From Linnemannia hyalina (lineage: Eukaryota > Mortierellomycota > Mortierellomycetes > Mortierellales > Mortierellaceae): a stretch of DNA of 64,000 nucleotides. Of the stretch, positions 55,776 through 64,000 are shown one piece after another (the stretch's first letter is position 1; each line of letters opens with the position of its first letter). The notes beneath the pieces were generated by a model. That model was not told where the DNA came from. It saw only the letters and a list, made by a program, of their open reading frames with translations, and searched no databases. Made by a program: the position numbers and the translations under genes. The stretch lies in the NCBI GenBank assembly GCA_019671135.1, contig JAHRHY010000007.1:744001-808000 (forward strand), given 5' to 3'.

Positions 55776-58507
55776 ATGTCGTCCATCAAAGCAGAGGGAG
55801 AAGCTGTTTCCGACCCATTTACACAACCAAGTCCTGTAGTGACAACCATGTTCTCTGAATCAACACTCACTTCCACAGCCACAATCACCACCCCACCTGC
55901 ACCCGAACCTGTAATCGCTGACAATTCAAACTCTACTTCAACCCGCGAGCCTTCCACACTTCCTACCTCACGCCAAGCATCTGTCACACCACTCCAACCA
56001 TTGTCGCCACCACCAACAGTTATAGTAGAAGCACCTCCACTTTCAGCTACAACAGCCGAGACACCTTCACAACCTGACACACCGACACACAGCAAGCCTA
56101 ATACAGGAACGAATGGGACCACAGCACCAGCAGTAGGAGTACCAACATCAAGTGTGCACATTCCAGCAACTTTGAATGGACTGGAACGTGGACCTCTTGG
56201 CCTTGCACCCGATGAAGAGGAATGGGTTAGGGACAAGATGGAATACGCCCTGCATGAGTAAGTTAGCGCACTGCTATAACGCATTCACAGAGTTCACTTT
56301 TTCTTCTTGGCAGGAACGTCCGTCTCTTATTTCAGGTCGACTAATACTGTATGTCACGCCAAATAGCTTCCGAGTGTTGTCGTTGGCGATCAAGCGGTAC
56401 CGGTGGCAGCTCGGTCAGGTGCCCAAGGATGTCGGTCGATTACAGAGTCTCAAGGAGAAGCACATGGATGATCCTTTTGAGTTCCTGCGTCAAGTCAAAT
56501 CCAAGGTACGATACGTTGTTTCATTGAGGTTGATTGCAAAAATATTCTGATAAGTAAAGAATTGGACACTAATGTTTATTGTTCTCTTTCCTGTTGTTAG
56601 GAGTTTCGTTATCCTGAAGGTCAAAAGACTCTCCCGGCGCCTTCGATCGAGTGGACAAAGTACCAATTCCCACCGGCGAACCCTGTCCTTCCAACAAAGC
56701 CCCAGACCACCACATTCTTGGTAAGTGAACGACAATCAAATGGATTACTTTCTTGAAGGAGTGGAAATATACTTGCTAACGTTATCGAATTCCCTATGGT
56801 AGAACGCGATGTCGATATCAAGCAGCAACGACAGATCAAACGGAAGCAACATTGTATCTCTGGCGCGGAGCAATCGGTCAAGAGCAGGATCACCATCATA
56901 TGAGCGTATGCGGACCGTCAAGGATACAGCAAGGAACCTCGGGATCCATGTCAGCCACCACAGTCACTACCAACATCTCCATTCTACTCAACTGTACCGT
57001 CATGACTCTGGAGCAAATGGGGTCGATGAGTTTGCGAGAGCCGGAAACGATATCGACGCATTCTCGCGGCAGGCTTCTCAGGAGGCCTCTCAGACGGTTT
57101 TTGGAGGACACAATCAGTCGCCAAGTGTGGCACCAAAGAGCCAGGACATGGAGGGAGTGACATTCACTGGTCAGGACCAATCCGCTATAGGATTCCGTGC
57201 GCGGTCCGCTACTGTCTCGGAAAGTACCTCAGCATCAGCAGGAGCATCGTCGTATTACCCAGCGACAGTTGCAGCGTCATCATCATCATCATCATCGACA
57301 CACCAGACCTTACCGTACATTGCTCCAAACAACTTTGCAAACTTTGAGCCCACTCCAGGAGGTCCGGCCAATATCACGATCAGTCATGCTCCAGGATTCA
57401 CCACCACACACCATACCAGCTTTAGCACCAGCGGTAACAACAACATCACCTATAATCATATGAGCGGGAGTGTCGACATTCAGCCTGGGACCACCAAGGG
57501 CAAGGGTTATTCTCGTGAGGGAAGCGGTGCGCGTGATGAGCCAAAACCACCATTGTACAACATCCCCTGGAGCGACGAGGAACAACGACTGCTGGAGAAA
57601 TTGTTGGACGAGTATCCGGATGAGCCCGTGGCTGCGCAACGGTTTCAAAAGATCTCAGCTGCAATGGGGACTAGGACGCCCAAGCAGGTGGCGAGTCGAG
57701 TTCAGAAGTATTTCATCAAGTTGGTCAAGGCTGGCTTGGAGGCACCAGGTCGGATGAATTATTCGTTGGAGACGTCCAAGGCCAAGACAAAAGGAGCGCC
57801 ACCGGCTGCCAAAGGCAAGAAGCGGAAAGATGGACCTGGAGGAGAGTCGGCACCCAAGGGCAAGGCAGGTCGACCAAGGAAGAAGGACCCTGGCGAGACT
57901 GGGGCATCTGGGTCAGGAGCAGCAGCAGGAGGAGGTGGAGGCGGATCGACCAAGAAGCAGAAGCCAAAGTCGTTGCTAGGATCAGGATCGGGAAGGACTT
58001 CGGGCACACAATACTTGCATTACTCTTCGGCACCGACTGTATATATGAGCGAAGAGGATGATGAGGACAGTGTCCAGGATATGCTTGCTGCCAGTCATAC
58101 TGTCTCCAGCAGTGTGCCTGACGGTGGTATCTCCAGTCATGTTGGCTTCTCAGTACGTTTATTCTGGAACTTTACTTTGCTCTTTGTTTTTTTTGGACGT
58201 GTGAATTGTGATACTTTAGTGTTCTAACGCGTCATTTTTCGCTTCCTTCAACGACATGTAGTGTGATTCGTGTGGAGTGGACCCGATTCTGGGGATACGG
58301 TACTCGTGCATAGACTGTGAGGAGCTGGGAGGAACAGACTTGTGTGGACCTTGTTACAACTCTGGAGTTTACCACAACGAACTCCACCTGCTGTCGCATC
58401 GGTTTCATTCGATCGAGGCCTCCGAAGTGCCGTCGTACAGTCACAGCCAGGCCTATCGGCCGGCAAGTGTAGGACCCAGCGGGACCAGCGGCATATATCA
58501 ATCATAG
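55776..58507 (+). CDS. ZZZ3: ZZZ3-like protein: SANT/Myb domain plus C-terminal ZZ zinc finger
   Basis: Exons 55776-56257, 56367-56505, 56601-56720, 56803-58152 and 58262-58507 are in phase, giving 778 aa. The Myb/SANT domain lies in exon 4: NIPWSDEEQRLLEKLLDEYP, then QRFQKISAAMGTRTPKQVAS, RVQKYFIKLVKAGLEAPGR. That last block is close to human ZZZ3, a reader in the ATAC acetyltransferase complex. Exon 5 encodes a ZZ finger: CDSCG, CIDCEELGGTDLCGPCY, then a conserved His pair in HNELHLLSHRFH. Between the two are basic Lys/Gly-rich stretches (RPRKKDPGETG) and an acidic patch SEEDDEDSVQDML. The N-terminal 170 residues are Pro/Thr/Ser-rich. The ATG at 55776 is used because the frame has no earlier ATG after the previous gene's stop. 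A role in acetyltransferase recruitment is inferred from the family. Confidence 0.85.
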
Positions 58508-58658
58508 CCCTTTGCGAATAAACGTTTCAAAAAAATGCGCGGTAACACTATTGTGATTTCAGGGACTGAAGAAACGTATAAAATAATTCTCCTCGCGCTC
58601 AACCCTAAAGCGCTCATCACACCTTCCTTCTCTCTTCATCTCACATTCACTTTTAACC

Positions 58659-59334
58659 ATGTCTACATACACGCGACCCGCCTTTGTCGACGGAGCTGTC
58701 GTCAAGGACCTCTTGGAGGATAAGTCCAAGGTCCCCGGAAAAGACTACCTCATCATCGATGTCCGTGATTCCGACTACATCGTAAGTCATTCACTTGTCG
58801 TCGTCGTCGTCTTTTTTTTTTTTTTTTTTTTTTTTTTGTCTTCACCTGGTGCTCAATTCACAACTCAAACGACATTAGAGGCAAAGGTCAAATCCCACGA
58901 CCACTATCCCTCCTACACAAAAAATAAGACCCTTTTCGTAACCATCTTTCAAAATACGAAAAAAATAATAGGGAGGCCACATCCGCGGAAGCGTCAACAT
59001 CCCCGCCCACGACATCCCCGAAAAACTGCCCACCCTGATCGAGGAATACAAAGACGTCCCCCAACTGATCTTTCACTGCGCCCTCTCCCAAGTCCGAGGT
59101 CCCAAAGCTGCCAACCGCTGGGCCGAGGCCCTTGCCGCCCGTGACGACGCTGCTGCTGCTGCTGACGTCGCTGCTACAGAACGCGCGGCAGTCGAGGCGG
59201 CCAATAAAGGTCATTTGGCACAGCAAGTCAACATCCTTAGAGGAGGATTCGGGGAGTGGCAGAGGCAGTACAAGAATGACAAGAATTTGGTTGAGGACTA
59301 TGTGGCCGATTACTGGATCGATGACCAGTACTGA
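58659..59334 (+). CDS. YCH1: CDC25-like/rhodanese-fold phosphatase (Ych1/Ibp1 type)
   Basis: Exons 58659-58781 and 58972-59334 are in phase 0, giving 161 aa. It is a single rhodanese/CDC25 domain: LIIDVRDSDYI, GGHIRGSVNIPAHD, then the active-site loop HCALSQVRGPKAA, which has the CX5R signature with catalytic Cys and Arg. It ends NILRGGFGEWQRQYKND. Ych1/Ibp1 and the arsenate reductase Acr2 share this fold. Small fungal members dephosphorylate aryl phosphates in vitro, and the physiological substrate is not settled. An extra Ala/Asp-rich loop (DDAAAAADVAATERAA) sits between the active site and the last helix. The intron carries T26 at 58812-58837. It lies 151 bp after the ZZZ3-like gene and converges on RAD51. 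Confidence 0.85.
58812..58837. repeat. T26 homopolymer in YCH1 intron
   Basis: Twenty-six T on the coding strand, about 30 nt after the 5' splice site and about 135 nt before the acceptor. Confidence 0.88.
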
Positions 59335-59851
59335 GAGGGAGGATGAGACCGTTGATAACAACATCCCAGGAACAACAATCGTCGTAGCGCCTTGGCTTCT
59401 CATTGACCTCTTCTCCTCTTCCTGCCATCCCGCCTTCCATGGATATATAAATCTCACACAAAGAAGAAATAGCGCAGTTGCAAAAATGTCAAAACGCTTC
59501 TCAATCTCGCAACGAGAAGGAAATGACTCCTCAATCTCTTTTTTCATTCTGTTTTATTTGTTATTTTGATGATTTTTGAAAAGAAAGCAATGGGGTGAAG
59601 AAAAGTACAGTGGGGAGGGGGGAATTGTGAGGTGAAATGCAGCACAACGCTATACGGAATGACGTGATTTCTGTCCAGGAACTTGCCACCAGAAGTTGAC
59701 GAGACAGACGAACAAAGGAGATCGCGTGGAAATTAGCCTTTGCAAAGTATTTTTGGAAGCAATTGTTGATTGTTAGTTTGTTCGTTGCCGAAATGTGGAA
59801 ATGGGAACAATCCCTGGTAATTTTAACGAGCGGAGACGGTTGTTTTGTCAC
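59335..59851. other. 3' intergenic between convergent YCH1 and RAD51
   Basis: 517 bp with no coding signal. Confidence 0.55.
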
Positions 59852-61796
59852 TTAGGCCTCGGTCGCATCTGCGATACCGTGAGCGCCGATCGAGAACTGG
59901 GCCTCAGATTCAGGAAGGCATGGCGAATCGTAAACCTTGCATACGCGGTTCTCGCCTCTAGCCTTGCGAAGCGACAGTCTATTCACACGTATAGTCAATG
60001 AGAGGGAGGGTGGCGCTGGCGTTAAAACGTGAGGCAAGATAGATGGACATGCTATTTTAACATCTTAATGAATAAATCGGATCAATTACCTTGTCGTTGA
60101 AGAGTGAGCCATAATGTTTCCTCCGATAGGCTTCTTGCTGTCAGCGCTGAACATGGCCATTCCATCTACCTGTGCGACCACCTGGTTCGTGATCACTACC
60201 GCCACACCGAACTATAGCAAGTTAAAATAAAGAGTCGTGTCAGTTACATTTTAGTCGCAGGTTTCCAATCCTTGCGTCCTAACCAACACAGGAACATGGC
60301 CAAAAACTTCAAAGAAAGGTGACTCACCTCGTCGGCAAGGCGCTGAAGGTTCCGCAGGAAACGGGCCATATGCATCTGACGAGCCGAGAGCTCGCCTCTT
60401 CCAGAGAAATCCGTTCGGTACAATGATGTTGCACTGTCGACAATTAGGAGCGCGAATCTTGACTCTGACATCATCGCTGCTGCCTGCACCAACAGCTGCA
60501 TCTGATGGTCTGTGTTGTAGGCGCGAGCATACGCGACATTGTCTAGCACTTCCTCTCCATTCAAGTTGTATCTATGTACATTAGTTCGAGAACAAACTGT
60601 TAATCACAATGTCGTAAACCATAGAAAGGGTTTGGTAGAAGGCAAGTCCTATTGTCACAGTGGTCGAACATACCTCTCTGAGATAGCAAGCAAACGCTCG
60701 GGACGGAATGTTCCTTCTGTATCGATGTACAGACACTTTCCTTCACCTCCACTCATACTCACGGGAAGCTACCCAATTAATTACAACGTAAACGATAAGT
60801 ATGCTTATATACAGCCGTCCGTGTAACCAAAATCGAATGAGAACTCATAAGGCCAGACGTTCTTAGAGGATTGAAAAAAGTTACCTGACACGTTACAGCC
60901 AACATGTGGCAGATCTGTGACTTTCCCGTTCTGAATTCTCCAAAGAGCTCTGTGATGGCGCCCGTCTCGATGCCTCCTCCGAGTAACTTGTCCAGTTCTC
61001 CTGAACCAGTTGTGAGCTGCAGCATCCCGCTCCGTCGTTGGTGAAACTCTGTTGCTGTTGTGAATCCCATTGGAACCAATCTTGAAGCTAGTTTGTCATA
61101 GATGTGCCATGGCGGCGGCAAAAGTACTCGTGTAAGTGATGTGTTTTTGTCCTTATACACAGTTTTTTGGCATTCTTCTCCGCTCCAAGATTTTGCGCAG
61201 TCTAAAAGGACTCCAAAATGAAGCAAGGGTTAGGTACCTTCTGTAATAATTTTGTCCGCCTTGGCTTCGGAGATTCCCTTAATGGTGAGGAGGGTCTTTT
61301 TGGGGGTGAAGGCGATCGACTCGACGGTGTAGTATCCTGCATCCTTCAGTTTCTTGACATCCGCCGCTTGTATTCCACATTCCTACAACATTCACCGAAG
61401 CAAGACAGGGGCCAGGTTAACAAACCCGCTAAGTTCAAGAAGCATCATCGTCTCGGCATTTTTTGAGGAGGGGGGTACGAGAGGCACAGGAGCAGAGAGG
61501 AGCAGAGAGGAGCAGAAGGAAAAGTGGGCACTGCATTTACCTCGAGTTTCTCGGCTGTCAATGAGAAAGAGCAGATGCGAAAGGAAATAGAAAAGGTGTT
61601 GCTGGTTAGTCGAGGCTATAAGAGGAGAGTCTTTGCTGAGGGAAGGATGTCTGCAGAGAATTGTCAAATGAGATGGACTCTGTTTGCTGAGCGGTGGAAT
61701 GACAGGAGGACTGGCTTCCTTACTGAGCATGTGAGTGGCGGCCTCCTCCTCTTCCTCCTCGATCTGGACGTTGTGTTCTTGTTGTGCGTGCTCCAT
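59852..61796 (-). CDS. RAD51: RAD51 recombinase
   Basis: Eight exons: 61796-61724, 61554-61541, 61382-61238, 61087-60885, 60768-60674, 60571-60328, 60211-60090 and 59978-59852. All are in phase, giving 340 aa, the standard RAD51 length. It forms the nucleoprotein filament for strand exchange in double-strand-break repair. Motifs are the N-terminal HhH region ([35 protein letters not shown]), the linker [16 protein letters not shown], Walker [21 protein letters not shown], Walker [27 protein letters not shown], and loop L2 region [12 protein letters not shown]...KKPIGGNI. The sequence around the N-terminal domain and ATP site favours RAD51 over DMC1. The acidic N-terminus (IEEEEEEAA) is normal for the family. 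Exon 2 is only 14 nt. It is head-to-head with the next gene. Confidence 0.95.
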
Positions 61797-62190
61797 GGTT
61801 GGCGAGTGTATATATATGCGTGTGTATGTATCTGAGTACGTGGGTGAATGAAAGTGAAAGAAAGAAGCAAGGTGGCTCAAGAAGGTGTGGAAAAGTGGAC
61901 TTTTAGAAACGAACAAGTTCGCGTTTTGCCTGTTGTTTGCCACCAAATCGCTTTAATTAACTTATGTGCCCGTGGCACGTGGGTCACGACGTCAAGGAAT
62001 AGCAAATGAGATGCACTTCCTGCGCTAGCCTCCTTGAAGTCCAAGCCCAAAACGCCAAAGCACACACACACACACACCTCACAAAACAAACTTTCCCATC
62101 ACCTTTCTTCCACTTTCACTTTCTTCATCAACCCGCTTTCACTCCTTCAACACCTCGTGCAGCACCTCCCTCTCTCTCTCACTCACTTCA
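61797..62190. promoter_or_regulatory. Bidirectional promoter region RAD51 / Ser-rich gene
   Basis: 394 bp between divergent starts. An ACGT-containing stretch at 61977-61992 includes CACGTG-like and ACGTC cores (GGCACGTGGGTCACGACGTC). Their use is inferred only. Confidence 0.45.
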
Positions 62191-64000
62191 ATGTCACGCA
62201 AGGGAGCTGCCAACTCAAAGTTCGGTCATCTCTTCGGTGATAGTGGTAAGAAGACACACTCTTCCTCCTCCCCTCTTTGTTTTCTATCACTACTTATTTG
62301 CTGCGACTTGGCCAATGCTCCTTGCTTGGCAAAGACAATATAGCCGTCCAAGAACCCAATACGGATAGCGCATAAAAAGTAAACACGTTTACCAACAAAA
62401 AAAACACGCCAATACCAACACCCTCCTCACGAACAAATAGACAACTCGTCAGTATCCAGCAGGGAGAGCCGTCTGCCAGGCCCAGGCGACTTGTACAAGG
62501 ACCCCCTGGCAGCATTCATCCCCCCCATCACTGCAACCACCGCAACAACCCGCGGAGGCTCCTCAACCGCCAAGGCCACCCTTTCACCACCACCTTCAGC
62601 AACAGCAACAACAACCACAACAGCCTCCAGGGGCGGCTCACCTCCCACCTCAGGACCCAACTCTCGTAGTTCCTCAAGACTTCAGAACCACTCGCTTTTT
62701 TCTTCTTTGACTGGAGGAGGTGGGAGTGACAGTGGAAGTGTCAGTGGTGGATCGTTGTTTGACAGCACACCTACACCGACTTTATCGGCTGCGAAGCGGG
62801 ATCTGCTCTTTGGCGATGGTGGTGGTGGGTCGACCAATAGCGGCTCATCAGTGTCTAGGAGAACTTCGTCTCCACCCTTGTCCAGAAACAGCAACACTGC
62901 AGCCTCTCAACAGTCATCTTCACGCGTCCCTTCACCCCCCATGGGCGGCACGTCTACCAGAACCAGCAACAGCACAAGTTTTCTGGACGCGGAAGCTTCT
63001 CCCTTGGGCGGACCTCTTGGTGATTTCAGTGCTATGCGTAAGGAGGATGATGATGTTCTGTCGCCATTGTCGACTGCCCCCCTGACTCGAACCAACAGTC
63101 AAGCTAGTACCATGAGCCACGAGAGTATCCAAAGCAGTAGGAGCGTAAGGAGTCTGGATGTTTCTGCGGTGGACTCTTCGGTGACTTTGAGATCTGGAAT
63201 CACTACCAAGCCCACAGCATCAGTAACAGGAGCAGGAGCAACAGGAAGCGCCATTAAGGAAGCGGCAGCGTCACCGTTGATCCCATCGTCATCCTCCTCC
63301 TCCTCAACGACTTCTTCGCTTGCCCGACGCGCCGTTGTAAGGACAAGCATCGACCATTCTCAGCGACAGACGACGACCGCCACTGCCGCCGAACCATCGC
63401 CTGTGATCTCTGACCCAATCTTCAACCCCCTGACAGCAACGCACTCTCAACTGCCTCCACCTCCCCCTCGCCATTCCTCAGATTGGGGCATACCGCAGTC
63501 CGTCCCTTCAACAACATCCTCACAATCAATCGAAGCCTTCCAATCCATTTCTCGTACATCTTCACCTGCTCCTCCTGCTGCATCCGCAGCGGCATCTCGA
63601 CCTCTGTTGTTGAGCAAAAACGGATTCGAGCGAGACCATCTTGACAATGTCACCCCTACCTCGTCTTCACCGAGCCCGCTCTCTAAATCGGTGTCGATGA
63701 TGATCCCAGCGGACGACGATGCGACGGCAGCTTTCGCGAGCGACAACTTGTATTCTACAGGACCCGCACTCTCAACACCTTCCTCTTCAAGCATTTTGGA
63801 TTCTGGCTTCAGTCACTCGCGAGCTTCCAGTAGCAACAGGACAACATCAACAAGTACGGGATCATCAACGGTAGCAGGAGCAGCAGCCATCGCCGCCGCA
63901 GCCTCGGTCCTTAGACTAGGTATCGGCGCCGGGACCGTGGGCCAACCCAAGACGCGATCCGGCTTTTCTCTGGGCGAGGATGTAGCAGACAGCTCCAACC
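62191..64000 (+). CDS. Ser/Thr/Pro-rich protein, N-terminal part only
   Basis: Exon 1 is 62191-62245 (MSRKGAANSKFGHLFGDSG). The intron 62246-62440 joins in phase 1, and exon 2 runs from 62441 past the window edge with no stop. About 538 residues are visible. Exon 2 has few in-frame ATGs, so simple ORF searches show only its antisense shadows. The protein is dominated by Ser, Thr, Pro, Gly and Ala, with small islands such as PGPGDLYKDPLAAFIPP, RDLLFGDGG, PLGGPLGDFSAMRKEDDDVL and NGFERDHLDNVTP. I do not recognise a domain; the functional part probably lies downstream. The short exon 1 with a basic KGAANSKFGHLF motif could be a lipid- or protein-binding N-terminus, but that is a guess. Confidence 0.7.

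Noticed and set aside
62427..63998. Several minus-strand ORFs of 60-115 aa
   Set aside because: They are antisense to the long plus-strand exon from 62441 and have low-complexity composition.

Overview
This is nuclear DNA from a fungus, most likely an early-diverging one such as Mortierellomycota. Genes are split by short GT-AG introns, often with a CTAAC-like branch site. Intergenic DNA is low in complexity (A/T homopolymers, CT-rich leaders, microsatellites). The gene set mixes general fungal genes (betaine-lipid synthase BTA1, BUB2) with genes better known from animals (ZZZ3-like, WDR59, kappa-class glutathione transferase). The clade is an inference, not a measurement. Exon coordinates were worked out by hand from splice sites and reading-frame phase; nearly every junction closes in phase, and exceptions are stated.

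Layout. 1-4.3 kb: the 3' end of a WDR59/SEA3 gene converges on a peroxisomal acyl-CoA synthetase. 5.6-17.8 kb: three secreted-protein genes on the minus strand: a 66-nt tandem-repeat protein that has no ATG in its main exon, a C-type-lectin-like protein with an Ala/Pro/Glu pentapeptide array, and a small intronless secreted protein. Cysteinyl-tRNA synthetase lies among them. 20.3-22.7 kb: a head-to-head pair of mitochondrial genes (UPS1/PRELI and ZIM17). 23.2-27.9 kb: a BUB2-type TBC GAP, apparently with a 540-residue N-terminal extension and a 1.7-kb intron. 31.9-39.7 kb: a membrane RING-H2 protein and BTA1. 44.0 kb: tRNA-Gly(GCC). 44.4-64 kb is gene-dense: four-helix membrane protein, GST kappa, AP-1 gamma adaptin, an unrecognised nuclear-looking protein, ZZZ3-like, a CDC25/YCH1-like rhodanese, RAD51, and the 5' end of a Ser/Thr-rich gene that leaves the window.

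Functional links. Two products end in peroxisomal signals (acyl-CoA synthetase SKL, GST kappa AKL). UPS1 and ZIM17 both serve mitochondria and share a 453-bp intergenic promoter; cysteinyl-tRNA synthetase appears to be dual-targeted from two starts. UPS1, BTA1 and the acyl-CoA synthetase all concern lipids. WDR59 (TORC1 signalling), AP-1 gamma (Golgi/endosome), BUB2 (mitotic exit) and RAD51 (recombination) are housekeeping.

Most noteworthy: the secreted repeat genes, two of which share a nearly identical signal-peptide exon; the extended BUB2 gene model; a frame inconsistency at one acyl-CoA synthetase junction; and a 14-nt RAD51 microexon. I saw no convincing transposon, CRISPR array, rRNA or wholly new multi-gene system.
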